A stretch of DNA of 64,000 nt from Phanerodontia chrysosporium (lineage: Eukaryota > Basidiomycota > Agaricomycetes > Polyporales > Phanerochaetaceae). The translations under genes and the position numbers were made by a program. The stretch lies in contig MJGA01000015.1 in NCBI GenBank assembly GCA_001910725.1, positions 310,001 to 374,000 of the forward strand. The letters run 5' to 3'. Positions 32,113 to 43,277 of the stretch are shown here, piece after piece (the first letter of the stretch is position 1; every line of letters starts with the position of its first letter). The notes under the pieces were generated by a model, which worked only from the letters and a program-made list of their open reading frames with translations, searched no databases and was not told where the DNA came from.

Positions 32113-33931
32113 CCCGCTTAATGTCCATAATGGTGTGTTCTGAGTCCTGCTGCCCGTGATGGCGCCCCTGGAGCGCCGGGAGGAGACACTGGTGCCTGTG
32201 TCGCCATTTTGCTGCTCCCCTGCCTTGCACCACACTTGTGTGACCACCTATACTTGTAAACAGTATTAGTACAGCCTGATTCGCACATAATCAAGGTTTC
32301 AGCCCTTCTCACCCGCTATACAAGCCAGTAGGGAGTAATATACATAGATCAGGGTGCAGATATAGCCTCTGGGGCTCTTCAAGCGATTTAAAGCTACAAT
32401 ACACGCTATGCATGACTAAGGCATTTACTGAACTCCTCCCATGTATGTAGCCTACCACAGAAGTGCTCCTAGAATAAATTAAGAAATTTGTCGAATATAA
32501 CCAGGAGGTAATGGGTTATTCTTTGCACTCCCTGAGCTCTATTTGGCGCGTTCAACGCGTCGCCTGTGTTTATACTATAATGGTAAGTAAGGGCAAACGC
32601 GATATACACGTGAATGACGCGTTGTAGAGCATCTAAGGGCTCAAAACCCTGTGATTAGGGGCACAATCACGGATGCGCATTTTCTGGGAAGCTTGATAGA
32701 CGGTAAAACAGGCCGCAAATATTCTGCGCAATATTTGATACGTAGCCCATGCTACATAGCAAGTTTTAGAGCCAGGGGACACTGACAAGGGGGAGAAACA
32801 GTGCATATTTTGGTGGTTTCTGCGAATTAGGGCCCTTGTATACCAGTATTGAAGGTATACCACACCATCTACCGATAGATAAATATTTCTAAGCATGCTG
32901 TGCAATCCCTGGACATGCACCAACATGTTACAAAAGAGATCTCGTTGATAGGTGCTCTAGCGGGCATGAACCCGTAGTGGCTCTCCAGTTGGTGTTCTGC
33001 ACCAGCACTTATTCCAACAGTGGTGGGCTACAGGTCTGACCAGTGTGTATCTTCCTCACCTAGCGTCCTCTGGAGCTTAAAATTTCTATACCCCCGTTTT
33101 TATATGCTGCGAATCCAACCGTCGTACTCCGCCCCCGCGATTACCAGCAGTTCATGCCTGATTCACTCGACTTCAGTGCGATCAATGCGTAAGCGCCCGT
33201 CTCAAACGAGCAGATCGGCAATATCGGCGGGTAACCAAGTACAGTAGCGCGTGTAGAAGTAAATATATAGGGTTTCATAGCTAAGGCGACGTGATCTAGC
33301 ACAGTAAAACCTTCAATTAAAAATGTCTTATAGTCGGAGCTGCGCAGGCTCTGGCGAAGTGTTGCAGAGGATCTAGAGCCAGCTGCTTCTCGTACAAGCC
33401 GTATGATGGTATAAGAATTACTACATATGTATTAGCAGCAGATACATGGGTAATAAAGCCTTCTATAGGCCTCTATGCTTGAATAAATTCGAAAATAATA
33501 CAGAATGCGATGCCCAGGCTGTTGAGGCGGCAGGATTAAGGCTAAACTTCCGATAAAGACTTAAAATACATGTAGAAACCAAGTATGCATATATTTCAGG
33601 CAAAGGAAGGTGTGCGAGCCCAGATATTGTCTCAGCAATAGGTTCAGAAAGCGGATTGATGCGTGGCGCAGCTTGGTGGCGCCTGATGGCTGATGGCGCT
33701 CCCTGGCGCATCAAAGCTTCGCTTTCGCGATTACTTTGCGATCTCAAGTGTAGTTGTTGTCTTGAGCAAGGTGCTGGCATTAGAGATCATTCAATAGACA
33801 TATTTGGATAATATATTACATGCTGTATGGTTACCATGACCAAGGGGCACTCCCCAGGAAGGGTTTGCTGGAAAAGCAAGGATAACAGTGCAACAGCAAG
33901 GCAAACAAGACTAAACAGACGGGGACACTGA
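32113..33931. other. Transposon interior without coding sequence
   Basis: The stretch is AT-rich compared with the surroundings, with stop codons in all frames. One weak minus-strand frame of 97 codons (32633-32926) has no recognisable motif. It may be a decayed transposase or non-coding filler. Confidence 0.6.
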
Positions 33932-34317
33932 AGATAACATATATATTGAGCTATATACAAAAAACTAGGGCGAACAGTGCGGAAATGGGCGGGATAGAAG
34001 GGAAAGGGCGCCGTCGCCATCGAGGACAGCGAGCACGGAGGCGGGAATGATGCCGGCGGGTGCTTGGCGCCGTGATTAGCCGGGGGGACGGAAACGGAGC
34101 CGCGTCATCGTCTGATGGGGATGGACGGGGCAGGCGCTGGCGATGGAGGGGCGGGAGGAGACCCACGCGGGACAGCGATGGGGGGAGCTTAGCCGAGCGA
34201 AAGTTAGCAAAAAGATACCAAAGAGCGCGCGGGATCACGAAAATCCAAGGCCAAACGCCCCGGAGTCGGAGTCCGATGGAAAGGCTGATAAGCCCCAGAA
34301 ATGGGGACGATCAGGTG
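33932..34317 (-). repeat. Right terminal inverted repeat (386 bp)
   Basis: It is the reverse complement of the left repeat, with one more base in a C/G run (GGGGGG versus CCCCC) and without the 34-bp segment. Confidence 0.95.
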
Positions 34318-34325
34318 CCGAACGC
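34318..34325 (+). repeat. Target-site duplication, right copy (8 bp)
   Basis: CCGAACGC directly follows the right inverted repeat and matches the left copy at 31686-31693 exactly. Confidence 0.93.
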
Positions 34326-34376
34326 AAGGATACAAAATACACAAGGACTCGTGATCCCTCAGGCGGCACAACAACC

Positions 34377-34766
34377 CTACTTGTTCAGCTCGGCACTGCG
34401 CGCACGCAGCTCATCCCGGCTCTACAGATGCCACACCCATACTCAGCCACACCCTCTCAAGCAAACGCACGACGACGCACCTCAGGCTGGCCGGCACTCT
34501 GGATCATGGACGCGCTCGGGATGTATGGCCCGGGCGTGTGGAACGCCTGCAGCTCGGGGTTCGTGTTTAGCCCGCCGCCGAGCTGCGGCGGCTCGAGGTC
34601 GCGCGGGTCGTTCGTCTTCTGCAGTGGGTCCGTCCGTCAGTACTCTAGTTATCAGATGACCAGGTGAGCGGCCGCGAGGACGTACGGCAGGGTGCGGCTG
34701 CGTGCGGAATTGCTGCTCCTGGCCTTCGGTGGCCTGGGTCTGCGTCGAGGTGTCGTTGGAAGACAT
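34377..34766 (-). CDS. Small hydrophilic protein (87 residues), unknown function
   Basis: Three minus-strand exons, 34766-34686, 34618-34481 and 34421-34377, join in frame to 87 residues with clean GT-AG introns. The product is highly polar (Ser/Thr/Gln/Pro/Asn-rich), with no hydrophobic segment or signal peptide. It ends in a short charged helix (SRDELRARSAELNK). Such composition is typical of intrinsically disordered, stress-related hydrophilins, but I cannot assign a family. The stop codon lies only about 52 bp from the transposon, so the 3' untranslated region and polyadenylation signal may lie inside the inserted element. It is the 3' neighbour, on the same strand, of another hydrophilic protein gene at 35094-35863. 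Confidence 0.72.
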
Positions 34767-35093
34767 TGTGAGGCAAATACGGGTGTGTGGAGAGGACGTA
34801 TGAGCTGGTGGTGGTGGTAGTTGTGGAAGATACGAATCGGCTCGCGAGGTGCGTCCTTATATCATGTGCTGAGTGGCTTTGGTCTACGCAGATCGATGAC
34901 GCGGGCTGCGCATGGGCCGTCGCGCTACCGGCAACTGCTGCGGTGCTGTGGAGTTCGACACTCTGCATCCGGGGGCAGTCCACACGAAAGCAAGTCCTCA
35001 GTGCAATTGAAGATTAATATTACATTATGTGCATGAAGTATTGAGGAACACTGAAGTCAAGGATCCACCCAACGTAGTCCATTGGTCCACCGC
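34767..35093. other. Intergenic region between two hydrophilic-protein genes
   Basis: Both flanking genes are on the minus strand. The stretch holds the promoter of the 87-residue gene and no other gene that I can see. Confidence 0.5.
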
Positions 35094-35863
35094 CTAGACA
35101 GCATCCTTACTGCTATCTTTGCTGTCTATCTGCCTCTCATAATCCGTGTTCGCGCCCTGCGCCTGCCGCTCCGCTTTCGCAGTGCCCTCAGGCGCAGTCG
35201 TCGCCGCCTGCGCCTGCGCTCCCGCCTCAGTCGGGTGCGTCAGCGGGCCGCGCTTGTCAGTTGCCGACACGCTCGCGGCATTTCCGGGCGCATCTTCGCG
35301 GCCATCGTTCGTCGGGTTCGGCTGCCCCGCACGTTGGTCGGGCTGGTCTGGCTTCTTCTCTTTCGTGGGGTCGTCGCCGGCCGTGCCGAAGGGGTCCGCC
35401 TGTGCATCACGTTACGGCGTCAGCTGCCTCGGTCGACGTAGAGGGATGGTGGGCAGACTCACGTCGTCCTGCTCGTGCTGCTTGCGTTTCAGCTCGCCCG
35501 TCCGCATCTCCTTCCCGTGCTGGACCTTGTCGGGGTTCCGCGTAACCTTGCCCTTGATCTCCTCCTTCAAGCCCTCAAGCTTGTCATACGCAGTCTGCAA
35601 GCCGGCGTCAGCACCACGCCTTCGTCAACTCCAACCCCAGTACTCACCGCTTGCTGCTGAACGCCATACTCAGGACCGAGGCCTACGGCCCCGGCGTGCA
35701 GCTGCGGGGGGTACCCGCCTTCGGGCTCGGTCGCAGAATCGTTTCCGTTCGCGTCACGGTGCTCCGGGTTCTGCGTGTCGACGTCCTCGGCCTCGGGTCG
35801 CTTGTCGACGTCCTGTGGGGGCTTGCCATTCGCGGGGAACTTGCTTGATGCAGCGTTGGACAT
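35094..35863 (-). CDS. Hydrophilic LEA/hydrophilin-like protein (217 residues)
   Basis: Three minus-strand exons, 35863-35648, 35594-35463 and 35399-35094, encode 217 residues. The protein is extremely hydrophilic: Asp/Glu/Lys/Gln/Pro/Gly/Ala-rich, with almost no large hydrophobics. The middle exon contains a predicted charged helix with a KLEGLKEEIKGKVTRNPDKV stretch. That stretch resembles the fungal CsbD-like/stress-protein module in which a short amphipathic helix binds membranes or shields proteins during drying. No catalytic residues are seen. The role in stress tolerance is inferred from composition alone. Neighbouring hydrophilic gene at 34377-34766 has the same orientation and three-exon layout, so old tandem duplication or co-expression is possible, but similarity beyond a PPQL-type patch is weak. 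Confidence 0.8.
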
Positions 35864-36599
35864 GGCGAGAATGGGGTATACTAGCGTGAAAATGGTATGT
35901 GGTGGACGAGTGCGTAAGTGTGAAGTGGTTGCTGTGGGATGTCTGGTGGTGGGCCTGCAGCGAGCTGCCCCGCCTGTATTATATGGTGCGGCCCGTTGTG
36001 TATGTCACTGCATGATATTTTGGGACGGGAGCGTACGCTCCACTGGTACGCCCTGACGTCAAGACCTATTCCACAGTACTTGCTATAACGGGTCTGCGGG
36101 GCTGCTTAGTCAGCAACATGTCTTGTTGACAGATTCTGGCCAGTAACAAACCGTTCTCGATGGAGAAGATAGATTTTCATGTCGAAAGACGCTATCATGA
36201 ACCAGTGCAGCATTGGTCGCTTCTTAGCGGTCCTACGACGGTGTTTGAAGCAAACAAGGTGTGCAGAGGGCCGGCAGGCTGATACATTCTCGGCACGTAT
36301 CTCTATCGTGATCACTCACCAGTACATCGTCCAATGCCAGCACGTTCGTGCTACAGGGTCAAGGGGTCGCAACACCCACAAGTCACCCGCGCAGTCCCGA
36401 GGCGGAAAGGTAGACTGTCTATTGCGCTACAATTAGGGTGATACAGGCTTCTCTTTGATTATCGATACTGTACATCCATTTTTTCTCTCCTTTCGCTTCC
36501 TGTTATTAAGTTATGTAACGAGCTCGACTCGCAGAGGCACCGTCGCCTGATCTAGGAGAAGGGCGCCGCTGTGATGTGGCCCACTCTAGGGTGTGGTGC
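35864..36599. other. Intergenic region
   Basis: Between the hydrophilin-like gene start and the transaldolase stop. No supportable gene. Confidence 0.5.
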
Positions 36600-37801
36600 T
36601 TAGGCAGAGAGCTTCTCACGGAGGAGCTTCTTGAGAGTCTCGCCGTCCTCGGCGAACTTCTTGATGCCCTCGTGGAGCTTGTCAAACGCCATCTGGTCCT
36701 GGAGGAGGGCCCAGCGGAACTCGGGCTCGTTGTCAATGTACGAGACCCTGGGGATCTTCTCGGCCTGGGTGCGCGCTGCAAGAGGATTTAGTCCAGGACT
36801 TAAGCTCGGTAGTGTTGTTAGCACTCACCAGCATCGGCGTCGAGCTTCTTGGGACGGGCTCAGTGTCGTTCTTGAGCTCCTCGAGGAGAGCGGGGGCAAT
36901 GGTCAAGAAGTCGACACCAGCGAGCGCCTTGATCTCTCCGGTCTGCACCGAAGCATTAGAACGCGTTAATTCCGACTACATCGGACTACTCACGTTGCGG
37001 AAAGAAGCACCCATGACGATGGTCTTGTAGCCGTACTGCTTGTAGTAGTTGAAGATCTTCTTGACGGACTGGACACCAGGGTCGTTGTCGCCGACGTAGT
37101 CGGGGCCGGGCTTGTTCTTCTTGTACCAGTCAAGAATGCGGCCGACGAACGGCGAGATGAGAGTGACACCGGCCTCTGCGCAGGCAACGGCCTGGGGGAA
37201 GCCGAAGAGGAGGGTCAGGTTGCAGTGGATGCCGTCATCGCGCTCCAGCTCGCGCGCAGCCTGGATACCCTCCCAGGTGGAGGCGATCTTGATGAGAATG
37301 CGGTCCTTCTTGATGCCGACGGACTCGTAGAGGGCAATGAGCTCCTTGGCCTTGGCCTTGGTGCCCTCCTTGTCGAAGGACAGGCGGGCGTCGACCTCGG
37401 TGGAGACACGGCCGGGGATGATGGCGAGGATCTCCTTGCCGAACTCGACGAGCTGGAGGTGCTGGGTTAGTGGGGGGAAGTGCGCAAACGCTGGCTGATG
37501 ACTCACGAGGCGGTCCATCGCGGCGTTGGTCTGGTTCTCGAGGTCGCCACCCTTCTCCTTGCCGAACTTGACAGCATTGTCAATCAGGCGCTGGTAGGCA
37601 GGCTTGTTCGCGGCCTGGAGGATGAGCGACGGGTTGGTGGTCGCATCCTGGGGCTTGTAGACATCGATCGCTGCGAGGGGTTTGTGAGTTCTCGACGCGT
37701 CGCGTCGCCTGGCAGACGCTTTGAGACTTACACTCGAAGTCGCCGGAGTCGGAGACGACGACGGTGCCGGTCTGCTTGAGGGCGTCGAGCGAGGTGGTCA
37801 T
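36600..37801 (-). CDS. TAL1: Transaldolase
   Basis: Five minus-strand exons, 37801-37732, 37670-37507, 37461-36994, 36942-36829 and 36775-36600, give about 330 residues, the normal class-1 length. It moves a dihydroxyacetone unit from sedoheptulose-7-phosphate to glyceraldehyde-3-phosphate in the non-oxidative pentose phosphate pathway, in the cytosol. The Schiff-base Lys lies in [13 protein letters not shown] (about residue 136). DATTNPSLI holds the conserved Asp and Asn, and NLTLLF, SPFVGRI and MGASFRN complete the barrel. One base is missing at 36851-36853 (GGG on the plus strand, CCC on the coding strand): a fourth C is needed to read [20 protein letters not shown]. The frame slip in such a conserved gene is best read as a sequence error. 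Confidence 0.96.
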
Positions 37802-40561
37802 GGTGGAGATGGTGAAGGACGATGTGGGGATTGTCGGGCAGAGGAGGGCGGTATTTAAGGCGGGAAAGAGATGTCGCTGAGGTGAGATCATCGCGATACA
37901 GCTCCGGTCCACCTCCCCGGGCGCTCCGTATCTTCGTGCCCACCCCCGGGCGGCTCTTCGCCGCCAGGCTTGCCCTCTCCTCCCCGCCCACGCACTCACG
38001 TTGACCGCTCTCGCCCGTCGCGAGCCTCCTGCATGTAATCTTCGTCAATATATGCCCCATTTTACCCCCATCCCAGTCTGCAGAGAGCCAATGCAACCCT
38101 CGACTTCACACACCCCCGGCGAGACCGGCAACGCCCTGCTTGCGCTCGCTCGCGATTCGTCGAGCCCGAGAGTTACATCTTCGGTACAATTTGCCCATCC
38201 TCTGTGGGTGTCGCGCCCGGCCTATTTCATAAGCCCCCAGGATCGTGGAACGTAGTCGCGAGCTTCTGTCGTCGCCAAGGGCGTAGATCCAGGGGCAGAA
38301 CACATCTCGCGAGTAAGTGGTCCCTTCTTGGGGACAGTGGGGAACGCTTTACTCACCACGCACCTGCATACTAATCCAGTAACGTGACTGGACACGTACT
38401 AGCACAGTCATCTTGCCCTTTGACAACATGCTCCGCAGAATGCACCCCGCCTGCCGTGGACACGGTTGGTCGTTTTCTCAAAGAATATGCTGACCGGGTA
38501 ATGTGCGAACTGTAACGGGGCTCTTGTCCTGCGCGTCATAGTTCTCGTTAGATTTGGAGAGTGGAAGTTGAAATCTGCAACCTGAAGTTCAAACTGTATA
38601 GGTAAGCATATGCTGCTTGCTGCGCGCTGCCCGACTCACCACACCAAAGCTCTTGTTTGACACGCCGGCCACTGAACGGCGTGAACGAGACGCATTGTAT
38701 TATGAGGAGTACCTGGTCTGCAACGAAAGCTTGGGCAGACGGACCGGGTTCACGCTCGGCCCCGCTGAACCCGTGTTCAACATTCCGGTGTAGCATACAC
38801 CTTCACCTCCGTGTCCGCTACTTGCTTCCTGCTCTGTCGTGCAAGACGAGCCTCGAGATACAAAGCCTGTTACCAACGCACTTTGCGACGAAGACTGCCC
38901 CGTCATCAAGCGAATGATCACGCTGAGTGAGGCCCGTGCTGGACTTTGTGTAAGTAGACAAGTATATGCGCGACCAAAAGCCGAGCTGAACGTTGGGCGT
39001 TGATTCAGGGTCGCGAGAGAGACGCGCTCGAAGCGCTAGCGTTCAACTCGATGTCGCCGATAGCAGAGGGCTGCTAGAGGCAGTTATGTTGCCGACGTGC
39101 ATAGTGTATGCATTCCGAACGGTAGCAGGGCACATGCGCTGCGACTCCCGGTTCCGTACGAAGCGGTGCCGATGCCGGGGTACCTAGGCCCGCGGTAGTG
39201 CAATTGTCCATTTCGCAGGTGGAGCCAATATTCTGGTGGGTGCCGCATGGATACAATCATCAGCAAGCGGGGATGGCCTGGCTCACTGGGACGCGATGAT
39301 AGATACCACCGGAATGCGATGTCGAGACGGGACCTCCGTACAAGTGTACAACGCGTAGAATCACCGCGCTCGAGAGGGCTTGTCTCATTCCGAACACCGC
39401 TGGATAGACGTACTGTTCCGTCGACTCAGGCCGCCGCCAGTGGCGCGAACCTAACGGCATTTCTCGCGTGCGCATCTCCATGGTGTACCCTGGCCAGGAT
39501 GCCGAAGCGTCGTCTAGTCAGGTTCACAGAAGAATCGCCTCTGCACGGTGCAGATGCCACATCAGTGAAATGCAGGTTCTCCGCTTGGCCTGCGACACGG
39601 GCGGCACACGAGCATCTGTTGGCTAGCGAGTGCCAAGTCGGCACCGTTGCGCTCGCATACCATGGCGCATACTGGGGCCTCCGCCAGGACAGTATCTCTG
39701 TCCCCGCTCACCCTCACCGCATCATTCCTACCGAGGGCACGTGTAGGCGTGAGTCACTCTCCTCGCAAGCTCTCTTTATTCAAACTACACTGCCTTGCGG
39801 AAACAAAAGACTACCTCGCACAAGGACGGCCGAGGCAGTGTCATACACAGGATGGGGTCACTGGGTCTCACCCGGTGCGACATTGAGCGAGAGAATAGTA
39901 CATGGCCATGTCCTTCGCAGGAGGTGCTTCCGAGGGCCAGCGGTATGTATATCGTTCGCCGGCCATACCTAGTTCGCCCACCGTGTCTATCACTTGCCGA
40001 CCACGCACAAAGGGGCGGCTGTCAGAGCGGAAGGCGCCGTTGCACAGGAAGGATGCATAAAGCTGTGCAGGAGATCGCCGGGTACGAGTGAGTATCCTGA
40101 TTGGGCAGGCGCGGTGGTTCGTCTCGGCGGTAATAATCCGGTATGTCCTCGAGCTGTGAAGTCTGTGTCGAACCCTGATAGCGCGTCGTTGCAGGCCGGT
40201 GCACGTCTCGCGTTTCCGCGCGCGAAGCAGTCCTGCGCCCATGCCCCCCGTGTGTGCCGTGCTGGCCAGGGCGGTGGCACGTCTGACTGGACGAGGCCTC
40301 GGTGCCGTACACTCGGTCGTCTATTTGCGTCCCTTTGCGCAGATGTGTCAGCACCGTCCGCCCCTCTGTTCTTCGCCGCCACCTCGATGCGCGGGTCGCG
40401 CTTCGGGGAGGAGCCACCCGGACGGGACTCATCAAAGGCGTAAACCGTCTGCCGCTGTCATCTCGCCCACGCAGATGACGCAGCGCGTCACGATCCCGTT
40501 GCGCGCGCACACGTCCACACACACGCTCATGCGCCTTCCCTCCGGGTCGCGGCGCCCCACA
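37802..40561. other. 2.8-kb region without a supportable gene
   Basis: Both strands carry open frames up to 241 codons (39247-39972 plus), but they are Arg/Ser/Thr-rich in the way GC-rich non-coding DNA often translates. They lack domain motifs, and no chain of splice sites improves them. A lineage-specific or decayed gene cannot be excluded. I also see no terminal repeats or target duplications. Confidence 0.45.
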
Positions 40562-40563
40562 CA

Positions 40564-40569
40564 TATATA
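40564..40569 (+). promoter_or_regulatory. TATA box of the GST-like gene
   Basis: TATATA lies about 100 bp upstream of the ATG at 40665. Confidence 0.5.
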
Positions 40570-40664
40570 CCCAAGCATGGAACGCGACCAGGGGCACGGC
40601 AAGCTGACACAGTTCTTCTCCCGCGAGGCACTAGATCGAACGACACTCCTTCTCAACTGACGAC

Positions 40665-41537
40665 ATGGCTCAGAACCTCATTACTCTATTCGATGTGCCC
40701 TCAACGACCCCGCAGCCGTGGGCACCTAATATCTGGAGGATCCGGTGAGCGCACCTCCGTCGCTCGCCGCTGTTGCCACCTCTGCCGCACATGCTAATGC
40801 ATCCTTCGGCAGCTTCATCCTTAACTTCAAACGCCTCCCATACCGCACGACATGGGTCGAGCTCGCCGATGTCGAGACGACGCTGCGCTCGCTCGGAGCG
40901 CCGCCGAGCTCGGTGCGGGCGGACGGGCGGCCGGTGTACTCGCTGCCCGTCATCGTCGATCCCAGGCAGGGGCAGCAGCCGGTTGTGCTGTCGCGCGCGG
41001 ACCACATCGCGGAGTACCTCGAGGCGACGTACCCGGCGCGCGCGATCTTCCCCGAGGGCGCACGCGCAGTGCAGAGCCTGTTCGTGCACTATGTTCACGA
41101 GGTGCTCGCGAAGCCGCTCCTCCCGATCCTCGTCCCGCTCAGCCACCAGCGCCTGCCCGAGCGCAGCCAGGCGCACTTCCCCGCGGGCGCCGCCGTGCCG
41201 CCGCCGCTCGGCGCCGCGGAGCGCGAGCACGCGTGGCGCGCGGCCAAGGACCAGTTCGCGTTCCTCGCCGCACTCATGGACAAGAACGCCGCCGACCCCG
41301 CGTGCGATGGCGTCGTCGTCATGGGCCGCTCCGTCACGTACGCCGACTTTGCGCTCTGCTCTGTGCTGTGAGCCGTCTTTCGCTCTCGTGTGGCGGCATC
41401 TGCTGACCGTTTGGCATGCTAGGATATGGATTGAGCAAGTCTCTCCACGCGATGGCTGGGCCCGCGTTCGCACCTGGGACAACGGCAGATGGGATCGTCT
41501 GCGCGCCAAGTGCCGCGAATACATGGATGTCTACTAG
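40665..41537 (+). CDS. Glutathione S-transferase-like protein (fungal Ure2p/GTT-type fold)
   Basis: Three exons, 40665-40744, 40813-41367 and 41423-41537, encode 249 residues. The N-terminal half is thioredoxin-like: ITLFDVPSTTPQPWAPNIWRIRFILNFKRLPYRTTWVEL gives the fungal-specific start. A cis-Pro follows in SLPVIVD and the glutathione-binding SRADHIAEYLE pattern. The C-terminal half is helical, ending in a Trp-rich region (RVRTWDNGRWDRLRAK). This pattern, with the W-x-Pro-N segment near the start, matches the large group of basidiomycete GST-like proteins expanded in wood decayers for handling wood extractives. The catalytic residue cannot be named confidently, and Cys is absent from the usual position. 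The start at 40665 was chosen because upstream ATGs are in other frames. Confidence 0.88.
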
Positions 41538-41833
41538 ATGGACCCCACAGCTAAGTACACCCCACTACTCTTCTCTCATTAGCTCGTACACGTACATCCC
41601 CTTATCTGTCTCTTCATATACCCTATACCCCTCTGCTTAATCAGCTCTATCTATGTATCCATAGTATTTGTACTGTCCTTCGGGACCACCAACAGGTTAT
41701 ATCGATAGGTTATTTGTAGCATCAGACTGTTGTATCTAACACTCTATATAATATTTATACAGTCTTGCTTGTCTATTACTCTCTTTGAGTGACACTGGTA
41801 TACATCCATTGCATTTTTAGTCCCAGGTATTGT

Positions 41834-43277
41834 TTAGGCCTCCACGAAAGCCCTATACACAACGAGGTTCTGCTTCCCGCTGGCGAACTTCAACTGCTGA
41901 CCCGCACCGACAAAGAACACCTCGCCCACAGCGATCTCGAGGGACTCGCTGCCCCAGTGTAAGGCGCCCGCGCCCTCGGTAACGATCGCGACGCTGGGCC
42001 CATCGATGGGGGCGTGCGTCTCCTCTTCACCCGCCGCGAGCACGACGCGTAGGACGGAGAACTCAGGGATTGGCGGGTCGTAGAGTGTGCTGTGAGGAGC
42101 AATTTGTGATAGCTTCGCAAAGGGCTTCGGCTGCACAAGGTGCTTCGTCGGCTCCGCCGCCTGGTACGTCAGGCCGCTCACCAGGTTCGGGACGTCGCGC
42201 AACTTCGGCGTCAGGCCGGCGCGGATGACGTTGTCCGACGTCGCCATGCACTCCACAATGTCTGTCGAGGAGTATGAGCCTTGTTCACGACACAGTAGCG
42301 TCGCAGACGTACCTCCAGAGACGTAAGCATGCGGCTCGCCTGCCGCGAGGAAGATCGCGTCGCCCGGCTTCATCGTGACATAGTTTAGCATAAACGCGCA
42401 GAACACGCCAATGTCTCCGGGGAACTGCTCGTGCAGTGTCAACACGAGCTCACGGACGTCCTTCTCCACCTCGTGGACGCTGCCACGCTGGTAGCGCTGG
42501 ATGAGGACCTCGAGCTGGTTATTGAAGAGCGCCTCATCTGCGGTCATGACTGCGGCGAACAGGTTCTTCAGCGCAGTCTTCTCCTCCTGTTCGGCAGGGT
42601 CCGACGATCTGGGAGGCTTGTGAAAGTGCTGACGATGGAGGCAGGGACGAGCGCCGCGAACTCCGGGGTAGAGTGCAGGTATGCGGCGATCTCGGACAGC
42701 GGGCGGAAGCCGCAAAGCGCAGTAAAGTCTGTCAAAGCGAGGGCCATCTCGGGCTTGTGGTTCGCATCTGCAGAATCATGAGTCTCCCGGCGCGCATACA
42801 ACCTGCTAGGTAATGCTCACCCTTGTATACATCCGGCTTCTCCTTGTGCAGCTGCTCCGCCATCTTCTTGTCCGGATGCGTTTGAATGCTGAGAGCCTTC
42901 GCAATCGCGAGTACCTTGAGCAGGAATGGCAGATTTCCCTCTGTCGCGCCTGCATCGGCGAACCTCTTCACGACGCTTGCGCCGATGAGCTCCTTATGCG
43001 CCGCCAAATGGGAGGCCAGTGTCTCTCCAGACAGAAGGCGAGCTGGCGAACTCGGGTGGGTGCCCATCCACAGCTACGACGTCTGTACTGTAAATGGCCG
43101 CTGTGCAAGCGCTATAGTCGTACATACCTCTGCGTACGGCGCATTCTCGTCCAGCTCAAATCCTGGTATCTTCGACGCAGCGGCGAACTGGGCAACCTTG
43201 GACGAAAGCCCTTTCTTTCCCCAGTCGTACTTCTGCGTCGTGGGGATGATCTTGAAGACGGGCGTTGCAGAGGACAT
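41834..43277 (-). CDS. MAN1/PMI40: Mannose-6-phosphate isomerase, type I
   Basis: Four minus-strand exons, 43277-43128, 43073-42821, 42767-42313 and 42261-41834, give about 428 residues (yeast Pmi40 is 429). The zinc enzyme interconverts fructose-6- and mannose-6-phosphate, supplying GDP-mannose for glycoproteins and the cell wall. Landmarks are KYDWGKKG, LWMGTHPSSP, the zinc-binding [59 protein letters not shown], and the C-terminal cupin end. One base is missing at 42611-42613 (C run on the coding strand): it must be four to pass from SIVSTF... to PAEQEEKTALKNLF in frame. The start was set at the ATG giving MSSATPVFKI, not the upstream in-frame Met. Confidence 0.95.

Larger units (their letters stand above)
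31694..34317. mobile_element. 2.6-kb terminal-inverted-repeat DNA transposon, apparently non-autonomous
   Basis: The element starts and ends with CACCTGATCG in inverted orientation and is flanked by a perfect 8-bp duplication. The left inverted repeat is 419 bp and the right 386 bp. Base-by-base reading shows they are identical except for one 34-bp extra segment in the left copy (31885-31918) and one C-run length difference. The 1.8-kb interior is AT-richer, full of stops, and holds no frame above about 100 codons with a recognisable transposase motif. Eight-bp duplications are known for hAT, P and the KDZ/Zisupton-Plavaka groups. The last is abundant in Agaricomycetes, but the tip sequence alone does not decide. 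Near-identical ends imply a young insertion or recent gene conversion. Movement would need a transposase from elsewhere. Confidence 0.93.

Noticed and set aside
32633..32926. 97-codon frame in the transposon interior as a transposase remnant
   Set aside because: No DDE, zinc-finger or other transposase motif could be seen; too short and compositionally ordinary.
39247..39972. 241-codon plus-strand frame
   Set aside because: Composition resembles random GC-rich translation; no motif, signal peptide or splice support.
40577..40660. 27-codon upstream frame ending 4 bases before the GST-like start
   Set aside because: The TATA box lies only 8 bases upstream of its ATG, so transcription probably begins inside it and the short frame may never be in the mRNA.
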